Assembly (NCBI GenBank): GCA_964058845.1
Contig: CAXKVR010000696.1
Coordinates: 1 to 21,010, forward strand
Origin: Carex sylvatica
Taxonomy: Eukaryota; Streptophyta; Magnoliopsida; Poales; Cyperaceae
DNA length: 21,010 nucleotides
Reading direction: 5' to 3'
Below are positions 9,520 through 18,196 of the stretch, one piece after another. Made by a program: the position numbers and the translations under genes. The notes under the pieces are model-generated. The model was not told where the DNA came from, ran no database searches, and worked only from the letters and a program-made list of their open reading frames with translations. Within the stretch, counting starts at the first letter, position 1. Every line of letters begins with the position of its first letter.

Positions 9520-10302
9520 TGTTGGATTTATTATCAATCTCGTTGGATTTAATGTCAATATTGAGCATATATGTAATCTAATTATGCATTGTTTACTGTC
9601 ATATATGGTTGTCAATTAAAGTGATCAAATAAGGAAATAGACAATCAATATATTCATTAGGATGTGGTCCACAAATGTGTAGAACAATTTAGACAAAGAT
9701 CAAATCATTGATGGACTGATTCTGAAATTTGCAATTAAGGAAAACCGATTCTCTAGCTGCTGCACGGATTTTGATGCATTTGCACGTTTTTTAAAGTTGG
9801 CATGTGGCCAGAAAATCAGTTTAGAGTTAGGGTTTGGCAATATGCGTACTCCTCATGTCTATAAATAGATTGGTCCCCAAGCATAATGATATACGAAAAG
9901 TTACAGAATTTTCTAGCCGTCATCTAGTCAATTTTGTGGCATTCTCTACTTCTCCCCATTAAAGAATAGAGATGTGAGATCATTAAGAAATTGTGAATAC
10001 GATCTCACAAGGGCAGTCTTGTAGCTTTGGAAGGCTTTATCCTATTACTAAGGAGGCCGCCGACGCTTCAACCTCTACATCGGTACGAAGGTTTTCTTGC
10101 CGCTGTCTCACACAAGTTCATCAACCGCTTTTGAGAGAAGCTTAACGCAAACACACTAATGGAATTAGGCATCGCGTCTGCTCCCTAAGAATTGATGAAT
10201 TTTGCATGATGGTCATTTTGGCATAAGTAGATCAATAGTGGCATATTGAATTGAACTGTTTATGTGGTTGAATTGTTTTAGTGTAACAATAAGGTTCCAA
10301 CA
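9520..10302 (+). mobile_element. Ty1/copia long terminal repeat, plus orientation (LTR-1)
   Basis: It begins TGTTGGATTTATT and ends GGTTCCAACA, so it has the TG…CA ends of an LTR with a short terminal inverted TGTTGG/CCAACA. It is 783 bp. A TATAAATA box stands at 9860-9867. The next ten bases carry TGGTATCA, the start of the usual plant primer binding site for initiator Met-tRNA, so this is the 5' LTR side of an element. It matches the reverse complement of 10313-11113 at about 97% by eye. Confidence 0.9.
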
Positions 10303-10312
10303 AATGGTATCA
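10303..10312 (+). other. Primer binding site remnant (TGGTATCA)
   Basis: AATGGTATCA is all that separates the two inverted LTRs. TGGTATCA is the core complementary to the 3' end of plant initiator Met-tRNA, which copia elements use to start minus-strand DNA synthesis. Its two-base offset from the LTR end is the normal arrangement. The internal region that should follow is absent. Confidence 0.8.
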
Positions 10313-11113
10313 TGTTGGAACCTTATTGTTGTTACACTAAAATAATTCAACCACATAAACAGTTCAATTCAATATGCCACTATTGATCTACCTATGCCAA
10401 AATGGCCATCATGCAAAATTCATCAATTCTTAGGGAGCAGACGCGATGCCTGATTCCATTAGTGTGTTTGCGTTAAGTTTCTCTCAAAAGCGGTTGATGA
10501 ACTTGTGTGAGACAGCGGCAAGAAAACCTTCGTACCGATGTAGAGGTTGAAGCGTCGGCGGCCTCCTTAGTAATAGGATAAAGCCTTCCAAAGCTACAAG
10601 ACTGTCCTTGTGAGATCGTATTCACAATTTCTTAATGATCTCACATCTCTATTCTTTAATGGGGAGAAGTAGAGAATGCCACAAAATTGACTAGATGACG
10701 GCTAGAAAATTCTGTAACTTTTCGTATATCATTATGCTTTGGGGACCAATCTATTTATAGAGATGAGGAGTAGGCATATTGCCAAACCCTAACTCTAAAC
10801 TGATTTTCTGGCCACATGCCAACTTTAAAAAACGTGCATCAAAAAACGTGCAACTGCATCAAAATCCGTGCAGCAGCTAGAGAATCGGTTTTCCTTAATT
10901 GCAAATTTTAGAATCAGTCCATCAATGAATTGATCTTTGCCTAACTTGTTCTATACATTTGTGGACCACATCCTAATGAATATATTGATTGTCTATTTCC
11001 TTATTTGATCACTTTAATTGACAACCATATATGACAGTAAACAATGAATGATTAGATTACATATATGCTCAATGTTGGCATTAAATCCGACGAGGTTGGT
11101 AATAAATCCAACA
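10313..11113 (-). mobile_element. Ty1/copia long terminal repeat, minus orientation (LTR-2)
   Basis: On the minus strand it starts TGTTGGATTTATTACC at 11113 and ends GGTTCCAACA at 10313, 801 bp. The extra length against LTR-1 is mostly a short duplication of a GATGCACGTTTTTT word near 10830-10850. A minus-strand TATAAATA lies at 10752-10759. A polypurine tract precedes it at 11114-11124, and pol lies further upstream on the same strand, so it is the 3' LTR of the element whose pol is at 11566-13340. Confidence 0.9.
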
Positions 11114-11124
11114 ATCTCTCACTT
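11114..11124 (-). other. Polypurine tract next to the 3' LTR
   Basis: On the minus strand AAGTGAGAGAT is followed directly by TGTTGGAT, the LTR start. This is the classical copia plus-strand primer position and close to the frequent AAGTGGGAGATTGTTGG form. Confidence 0.8.
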
Positions 11125-11565
11125 GAGCAATATGTTATGACTTTTTAATTATGCATTGTGTTCCTTATGTGCGCACATTTCTTTACTGTCTTCCTTATAT
11201 ATTCTCAAACCAATTCGGTCCATCAACTATATCAGCAAAGGACTAAAGTGGCATTCGTCGCATTTATTCGCAACTAAACCCTTAATAATCACATCACTAA
11301 TACAGCTGAATGACATGAATCATGATGTAGATGTGTAGCATAGAAATTACATACAATTGTGATCTTACATGCCTATTTCTAACTTGGTCTCCTACTTAAA
11401 TCTTGAAACTGAATTTCATAAATTAACTTAATTAGAAGTCAAACATAAACGAGAAACAGAATGTCAAAACTTCATAATATATATAACACTTGTTACATGT
11501 CACAAGTTACATATCCAAAATTGCAATGAAAAATAAAATATTAAATTATAAATTATAGACTCCCA
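11125..11565 (-). other. Non-coding 3' internal region of the copia element
   Basis: AT-rich sequence between the pol stop at 11566-11568 and the polypurine tract. No coding frame is expected or seen. Confidence 0.6.
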
Positions 11566-13340
11566 CTAAAAATGAATATCTTCAATAGAGATTACACCCA
11601 TATGAGCAACATGCTCTACAAATTTAGCCGGTGTAAATCCTTTAGTAAGAGGATCTGCTAACATAGAGTCTGTTCCCACATGTTCTATTTTCAATTCACC
11701 ATTCTATACTCTTTCCTTTACAACTAAGAACTTGATGTCGATATACTTGGACTTCGATGAACTTCGGTTGTTATTTGTGTACAGCACTGCCGAATTATTG
11801 TTACAGAACAATTGTAGTGGTATCTTAATAGAACCCACCACTCAAAGTCTAGTGACAAAACTCCATAGCCAAACACCATGATTTGATGCCTCATAGCATG
11901 CTACAAATTCTGCCGCCATGGTGGAAGATGCAACAAGGGATTGTTTTGCACTCTTCCATGAAATCGCTCTTCCGGCTAACATGTAGATGTAGCCGGATGT
12001 CAATTTCATGCTATCCTGACATCCTCCAAAATCAGAGTCGGTATAGCCAATGACCTTTAGCTTCTCCAATTTTTGATACGTGAGTATATGGTCTTTTGTT
12101 TGCTTTAGGTACCTCAAGAGGCGTTGGTTTAGACTGAACTTGTCTCTCTTTGCCACAGGGGTATTTCCTAGTTTATAGTCCTACATGACAAATCTTGCCA
12201 AAACCTTATCGATATAATTCATTTGGGATAATCCTAATATATCTTGGGTTCTATTCCTCAGTATTTCTATCCCTAGGACAAATGATGCATCACTAAGATC
12301 TTTCATCTTAAAATTCTTCATCAGAAAGTTCTTAATTTGTTGCAACATACTTACATCATTATTCGCAAGCAAAATGTCATCGACATATAAAACCAGAAAC
12401 ACAAATTTACTCTCACAGAACTTGAGATATATACACTCATCCACAATGTTAGACTCGAATCCAAATGTGACAATCATATTGTGAAATTTGTAATACCATT
12501 GATGAGACACCTGTTTTAGCCCATAAAAAGATTTTTTTCAATTTGCATACCATAAACTTTGCATCTCCTGATACATAGTTTTTTGGTTGTACCATATAAA
12601 TTATTTCTTCAATATTACCATTAAGAAACGCAGTTTTAACATCCATCTGATGAAGCTCCAAATTAAAATGAGTAACTAATGCCAATTTGATCTTTAAAGT
12701 GACTTCCAAAAATATAGTATTGATGATTCAAATAACATATCAATCGATATGTCTTTCTTTGGGCTGACAATATTGATTATATGTAAACATAATAATCATC
12801 ACTATACTCTATGTATACATAATTTTAATAATCATTAACCTTCCTTTGGGCCGGTTAATACTTGCATTCATTAAATAAAATCAAATAGAAAGTCTCTTAA
12901 ATCTTTAGTGACAAGACGAGCTTTATATTTCTTTATTGGCAGTTCCGAATTTTCTTGAGGGCTTCCAGTATTGTTTGAAACAATCTGGCCTACACCCGTC
13001 TCTGGATCTTGTTGAATTTGAGTTTCAATAATGATTTTGTCTGTAATGGTGTTTTAAGTAAAAATCGAATCTACATCCACAAAACTTACAACACCTAATG
13101 GAATATTTGCATATTTCTTTTTGAAATCAATTATTTTCTTACCCCCCACAAACTCAACATCCTCAAAAATTTTTGCATTTTTCATCTCAAATACATTATG
13201 TTCTGTAGGATTATAAAATTTATAACCCCTTGAGCGCTCGGCATACGTAATAAAATAACAACTAACTATCATTTCATCCAGTTTCTTTTCGGCAGGTTTG
13301 TAAGGCCTTGCCTTAACTGAACATCCCCATACTCACGGTT
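11566..13340 (-). pseudogene. Decayed Ty1/copia pol (integrase C-terminus, reverse transcriptase, RNase H)
   Basis: Minus-strand pieces lie in normal copia order. The integrase C-terminus at 13054-13337 contains WGC, then EKKLDE and GYKFYNPTEHNVFE. The reverse transcriptase runs from 12930: KYKARLVTKD, then after an interruption NLELHQMDVKTAFLNG at about 12610-12660. YVDDILLA near 12370-12395 is the catalytic Asp-Asp site. The RNase H at 11566-12156 has YTDSDFGGC, then DPLTKGF and EHVAHMGV. Damage includes a TGA before WGC, a roughly 180-bp foreign segment after KYKARLVTKD, and a frameshift after CKLKK near 12530. There is also a TAG at the RT/RNase H join (12181-12183), loss of about 50 codons after SLNQ, and another frameshift and stop in RNase H. 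Gag, protease and the integrase core are absent. The TNT1-94-like copia assignment is from these motifs. Confidence 0.9.
12735..12870. repeat. Segment S1 interrupting the reverse transcriptase, similar to 13700-13860
   Basis: The word order TTTGGGCTGACAAT, then CACTATACT, then CCTTCCTTTGGGC is matched at 13700-13860 by TTTGGACCGACAAT, CACTATACT and CCTTCCTTTGCTC, same orientation, roughly 65% overall by eye. S1 lies between two consecutive parts of RT (KYKARLVTKD and the region before NLELHQMDV) and replaces about 20 codons. Its nature is unknown. Confidence 0.55.
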
Positions 13341-13699
13341 TAGTCTTAATTCAACAAATTTAAATTATAAATTATTAATTCTAGTAAAGGCCATAATGCT
13401 AAAAATATATTTGATGATTTTCCCTTATCTCACAACGCATCTGAATTTCACAACCAGGTAAGTTCCCAGGTAAATCAGGGATCACTTGGATTCGCTTCAA
13501 ATTCCGACTTGCCTAGACAGAACTTGCCTTGACACTGTTACGTTCATAGTGTTGCAACTTGTCTTAAGAAATCACCATATATTTTATGAGTCTTAATATC
13601 ATCATAAAACCAAAGTATCGGTTTTCATTAAGCGGTTACCTTTGAGTAACGGATCAATTTCTTATGATACTTTGGTGCAATAAGAAAGTACTGATAACT
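13341..13699. other. Unassigned, upstream (5') flank of the decayed pol
   Basis: No gag or integrase core is recognisable on the minus strand. A 10-bp inverted pair CCAAAGTATC (13611-13620) and GATACTTTGG (13665-13674) encloses a second small stem (GTTAC…GTAAC). This may be more of the same family of sequence as S1/S2. Confidence 0.4.
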
Positions 13700-13860
13700 T
13701 AGAACATACCGAACAACATGCCTTCTTTTGGACCGACAATGTTGATATATGTGTAAAATTTTTGTTCACCACTATACTTTATTATTACTCACTTGCACAA
13801 ATAATTTTTGTAACTATTACCTTCCTTTGCTCAAGTAAGAGGTTAAACCCTGGAGGCAAT
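13700..13860. repeat. Segment S2, counterpart of S1
   Basis: This shares the ordered words listed for 12735-12870. It lies outside recognisable pol sequence. Two copies so close together suggest either a small inserted element or a copied internal piece of a retrotransposon. Confidence 0.5.
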
Positions 13861-14229
13861 ATGTTTTAGTTAGAGCTTTTTATTACTTTGTATAGTGCTA
13901 GATTGCTGAATAAGCAATGTGGTCCACTAGTGTCACCTCGACTTTCAGTACTTCATATTATTTAATCCAATTGGTTGTTTCAAATTCAATTTAGCAGTGC
14001 CAATTATAATCTGCTCGTGTAAATGCATAATATTTTGATCTTACCTATGGTCATTTACAATTACATACCAGTTTTTATGGCAATGTTTTCAGACAAGGAA
14101 AGAAACTGCTTGAGAAAGCAATGTTTGGTCTAAATTAGAATAAGCACACAATCGTCATGTACATCAGATGAATCCATTCAAATTCAACAAATTCCACAAA
14201 TTCATCAAAAAGACACACAAGGATTTGGC
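13861..14229. other. Intergenic, no gene seen
   Basis: Mixed AT-rich sequence between the retrotransposon debris and the duplicated CASPL block. I find neither LINE continuation nor an LTR here. Confidence 0.45.
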
Positions 14230-14369
14230 AAATTCCACAAATTAAAACACACTGTAAATTCAATAATTTGACAAGGCACATTCAACTAAACTGAAAATTC
14301 CAAAACTAAAAAAAAAAAAAATGTAAATTCAACAATTTGACAAAGTACAAATTTAAGGAAGGCACCGCA

Positions 14370-15366
14370 TTAGCTATTCTTGTTTGCAAAGAGCACCAAA
14401 GCAAGAACTATGAGTACCAGATAGATGCCTGATGCCAACATCGACATTGCAATAGAGGCTTTAATTTGTGAACAAAATCTGCCATAGTATGAGCATACAC
14501 TTGATGTAAATATATGGTCGACATTGTCAAGTTGTCTGCTAATTGCACTAGCAGCTCCATTGGCGGTCAGGAGCATGGAGGCGGCAACTATATCGACGAA
14601 TGCAATTGATAGTGTTATAATTAAGGGTTTTGGTTTCACGATAATAGATATCAGCAATGAAGCTATCGAGTAGATTAATACGATGATATTCGCTGCAAGA
14701 AAGTACCTACATGAAACAAAAATTAATTACTTCAATAACAAACACTTACTAATTAACCACTGGTAGCTCAGTAATAAATTCAAGTTCTCATAAGAATGAG
14801 ATATCAAGCTCCAAGAGGACAAAGATAGCATTCAAGATGTAAAGTATAGGATCTTACTCAAAACAATTTATGCCATATTTGTAAGAAATTCAATATAATA
14901 ATTAAGGAGGTTAATATTAATATTAGCTATTTCACAGTAACAAAGATCAGCTAATAGATTAACCAAGAAAGCTAGATTGCTTTTGTTTGGAAGAGGCAAC
15001 AGCTAATTAGGGAAAACTAGCCTAATTTTTTTGTTGTTGGATTCTTGGAAAAGTAAATCCTTACTTGAAAGCCGACAAGCGGGAAAACTTTACTGTATAT
15101 TCATAATAATCATCGTCCTTAGTTTGATTGGCTGTACCAATGATCACAGTTGCGAGGAATGTGGTGAAAAGGGCCGCACCACGTGCTATGTACCCAATCA
15201 TCTCCTCTAATGATACTGGAGTTCTAATCACATTCACTTGCCCTCTTTGTTGCTGTATGTATGGTGGTGGGGCCGTAACTGGAGGTGCCTGGGTTGCTTG
15301 CTCTCCTTCTTGCTGCATGTATGGCGGTGGTGCGGAGGTAGCTGGTGGCTGCTGGTTATATTCCAT
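14370..15366 (-). CDS. CASP-like membrane protein (CASPL), copy B, two exons
   Basis: Exon 1 is 15065-15366 and exon 2 is 14370-14706. The 358-bp intron has donor GTAAGG and acceptor TAG, with the same split codon as copy A. The product is 212 aa, the normal CASPL size. Residues 7-40 are Pro/Gln-rich (PPPYMQQ, PPPYIQQQ). Hydrophobic segments lie near 57-79, 102-124, 129-148 and 185-207. They hold the family's Arg in TM1 (Arg62) and Asp in TM3 (Asp139). Cys172 and Cys179 stand in the loop before TM4. I chose the ATG at 15366, shared with copy A; an in-frame ATG at 15465 would lie upstream of the TATA-like sequence. CASP proteins form plasma-membrane scaffolds; the precise role of this paralogue is unknown. 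This copy keeps the region after TM3 that copy A lost. Confidence 0.9.
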
Positions 15367-15441
15367 TATCTTTCTTTTCTCTGTCTCTCTAAATTCAGAT
15401 TTGTTTGAAGGTGATGGAATGAGAACCTTGTAGGGGGGGAG

Positions 15442-15449
15442 ATATATAG
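15442..15449 (-). promoter_or_regulatory. Probable TATA box of CASPL copy B
   Basis: CTATATATC on the minus strand, about 75 bp upstream of the ATG at 15366. The position matches the TATA-rich stretch of copy A. Support is by position only. Confidence 0.45.
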
Positions 15450-15733
15450 ATGCTGAAAGAAACAAAAATTAAGTAAAAATAAAAATAAAAATATGAATTA
15501 TTAAGTGCCATTAAAAATATTTTTATTTGGCTTCGTCAGGAGAGTTGTTTTATAAGGTAAAACAAATTAAGATATATACAAGAAAATGTTAACCAGCTGT
15601 ATTGAGTTGTAATTGACAGCAACTCCAGTTATGGGACTCCATTTAATGTGTTAAATTCTAAATTTGAAACATATTTCTTGTATTCCTTCTCTTACCAATT
15701 ACCCTTACCAGTCAAATTATATATATATTTGTA

Positions 15734-16208
15734 TTAATTATATTCCTGGAGGTATAATATCTCTGTGAATTTCAATCTGATTTTAATATGTTGACCTGTT
15801 CTCTTATATTACTATTTTTTTTTAATTGGAATTTAGGTCCTTTTATTGCAAATTTGTATATTGGCACAAATTTTTAACTGATTTGTTAAATGATTATCCA
15901 CCAGCTTACCAAGTCTGAAATGATTCATTTATTAAATTAAAGTTTTTGAAAATAACATAACAATATATATGACAGATTTTTTTCACATATTAACAATATT
16001 GACATATCATACTTAAATGGATTCAAAAACTAGGTCAATCAATTCATAATTTTTGCTTCTTAATACATAGTGATAAAAAATTTACACCATAATATAGTTA
16101 ACAACACAAGTGTTAATTCTATTAGGTCTACAGTAAAATAACCAGAGAAACGATCATATCTGAGATTAATTTAACTACCATTCTCAGAGTTGATATATTT
16201 CTCAATAG
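15734..16208. repeat. Repeat unit R1
   Basis: It begins TTAATTATATTCCTGGAGGTAT. The ordered words TTATTGCAAATTTGTATATT, GATTTGTTAAATGATTATCCA, ACCAAGTC, AATAACATAA, CAAAAACTAGGTCAA and AACCAGAGAAACGATCAT recur in R2 and R3. It is diverged from R2 and R3 by many substitutions and indels. No coding frame is seen. Confidence 0.7.
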
Positions 16209-16294
16209 AATTTTGGAGGTATGATCTGTTCTTGTATATTTTTATGCATAAAATAACTCCAAAAATAAACACTGTTTGGATAGAGTTTACTTTA
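16205..16294. repeat. Truncated R start followed by an inverted 28-bp piece
   Basis: TTTTGGAGGTATGATCTGTTCTTG at about 16211-16234 is the first part of an R unit, broken off after some 45 bp. Bases 16266-16293 are the exact reverse complement of 17561-17588 (start TAAACACTGTTTGG). R2 follows at once. Confidence 0.7.
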
Positions 16295-16295
16295 A

Positions 16296-16870
16296 TTAAT
16301 TATATTCCTGGAGGTATGACCTGTTCTCGTTTATTTTTATGTTTTCTTTTAATGCAAACTGGTATTTTTATTTTATTAAAAATTCATATTTTAGTACAAA
16401 TTTACAAATGATTTGTTCAATAACTATCAACCAACTCGTACCAAGTCCAAAATTAATGATGAACTTGTGGAATTTTTTTTTTTAAAAAATAACATAATAT
16501 AACAGATTATTTTACAAATATTAGCAATAACTGCTGACTTGTCATGGTTGAGCAGATTGCAAAACTAGGTCAAAACCAAAATTGCAAGAGCAAACCGAAT
16601 TCTATGGATATCATAGAATGCTTATAGTTAACTACCCAATTATACATCCAATTAGGTAGATAAAACACTACAGCAACCAGAGAAACTACTTTTCTCAAAG
16701 TTGGTATATTTCTCGACTTTACCCTCAAAATCAGGTAAATTACTGGATATGGATAAAATTAAGTTCCGTGAACCTATTTACAGAGAAATTTCACCCTTTC
16801 GCATGAAAAATTACTTGATTTGGTATGATATATAACCCTCAGGCATAATTTCTTGAGCTGCTTGTGCAAA
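16296..16870. repeat. Repeat unit R2 (core)
   Basis: It starts with the same TTAATTATATTCCTGGAGG as R1. It shares with R3 TATTTTTATG, GCAAACTG, TAGTACAAATTTACAA, CCAAGTCCAAAAT, AATTGCAAGAGCAAAC, CGTGAACCTATTT and GATATATAACCCTCA. Similarity to R3 resumes at 17180-17280, which resembles 18240-18350, so the full unit may be about 1 kb with 16870-17180 lost from R3. Confidence 0.7.
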
Positions 16871-16925
16871 CAGGCAATAATGAATATATTAATAAGAAAT
16901 CAACTGCATTAGAGATGATACTTGC

Positions 16926-17013
16926 CTGATAATCCAGAGAGAGAGAGAGACTTCACCAGTTCCTCAGCCTCAACCTCCTCATTGTATTCAACAAGTGTGA
17001 CAACTCGCTCCAT
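16926..17013 (-). other. Possible orphan exon with GC splice donor
   Basis: On the minus strand an ATG at 17011-17013 opens a 29-codon frame with coding-like acidic composition (MERVVTLVEYNEEVEAEEL…). It ends at AG followed by GCAAGT, the preferred form of the rare GC-AG donor. A TGCACAAGCAG acceptor-like site lies at about 16850-16870. I recognise no family and cannot extend the frame into a full gene. It may be a gene fragment carried inside the R2 repeat unit. Confidence 0.25.
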
Positions 17014-17454
17014 CTCATTCTCGAAATTAATCCCCAAATTTTCTCATGAAACCGTGCAAGTTCGCACTTAAGGTTAGCGATATAGAAGTGAAGCGCAGAT
17101 CAGGAATGGGAAACTCTAGGCCTCAGATCGAAGACATATATCTGGTCTCTGCACAGAACTCAAATTTACATTCGGGTTTCACACCCCTGTTTTTTGGTGT
17201 AAGAGTTGCCAAATTTTCTTGTTTTCACTGAACTCAACTTCTTTTGACCGTAAATATATTCATTCATATTGCACCTGCATAGTTGATTGAAATTTCTTTA
17301 CTGAAAAAGGTCAATTGTTCATTTGTTTAAATTACTTATTTTAAGTTAGGTTGCCGCTAACAAATTTTTTTATTAAGAAAAGTATATTTACACAATTTAT
17401 TATGAAAAAACACCCTCAAGAAGGAAAAATAACAAAAGAAAAGTAGAATTCGCT

Positions 17455-17610
17455 AACCATCAAAACGGTCCATTGCCAATCAAATTCGCTCAATTTGTTA
17501 TCATAGATTTCCTGTCCTTTTCTTTTCCTGTCTCATGGCTGGGACTCTTGTTAAATAATCAAAGTAAACTCTATCCAAACAGTGTTTATGTTTTTGTTTA
17601 TAAAAGGCTA
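17455..17610. repeat. Segmental duplication, copy B, distal part
   Basis: Words ATCAAATTCGCTCAATTTGTTATCAT, CTGTCCTTTTCTTTTCC, TCATGGCTGGGACTCTT and CTATCCAAAC are the continuation of the CASPL upstream flank seen in copy A at 7018-7122. In copy A this directly follows the rest of the flank; in copy B about 1.75 kb stands in between. Confidence 0.8.
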
Positions 17611-17664
17611 TCTTTCAAAACTCATAAAATAAAATACCATGGGAAGTTGTTATAGATATCAGAT

Positions 17665-18076
17665 TTAAGGTATGACCTATTCTCGTATATTTTTATGCTT
17701 TATTTTATTGCAAACTGTTTTTTTTTTTAATTTCAAATTCATATATTAGTACAAATTTACAACAGATTAATTTGTTCAATGACTATCCACTAACTCATAC
17801 TAAGTCCAAAATGATTAACTTGCGGAATTAAAATATTTGAAAATAGCATAATATATAATAAGCCAGATTCTTTTTCGCGTATTAAAAATTGCAAGAGCAA
17901 ACTATTAGGTACATGGAACACTAACAGTAAAATAACCAGAGAAATGATCAGACTGAGCTTAATGAGTAACTACTGTTCCCAAAGTTTAAGGCCCGTGAAC
18001 CTATTTTCAGTAAATTTTGAACTTATCGCACGCAAAATCACTTTAATGATATATAACCCTCATCATGGCCTCATGT
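17665..18076. repeat. Repeat unit R3
   Basis: It starts AAGGTATGACCTATTCTCGTATATTTTTATGC, matching R2 after its first bases. It runs through the shared words to GATATATAACCCTCA at about 18048-18062. It lacks the region of R2 corresponding to 16870-17180. The hairpin element at 18077 follows immediately. Confidence 0.7.
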
Positions 18077-18196
18077 GTAATTTTTTGTAACAGAGCAGTT
18101 TTGATTTCATGCAGCTCACGAAGTATAAGCAGAGTTATTTTGATTTTATTGTATGTACACTGCATGACGCCAAAACTGCTCATTTAACAAAATTAC
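18077..18196. mobile_element. Small inverted-repeat (hairpin) element, 120 bp
   Basis: The left arm 18077-18114 (GTAATTTTTTGTAACAGAGC… to TCATGCAG) matches the reverse complement of 18160-18196, with AGCAGTTTTG shared exactly. Arms are about 37 bp with a 45-bp loop. No clear target duplication is seen. It is either a small MITE or a relic hairpin. Confidence 0.6.

Larger units (their letters stand above)
14230..15717. repeat. Segmental duplication, copy B, proximal part
   Basis: Counterpart of 5788-7000. The match is strongest in exons and around the exon 1 / intron end, and continues through the upstream flank to the words TTAATGTGTTAAATTCTAAATTTG and AGTCAAATT at about 15709-15717. There it stops abruptly, and the rest of the matching flank resumes at about 17455. 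Confidence 0.8.
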
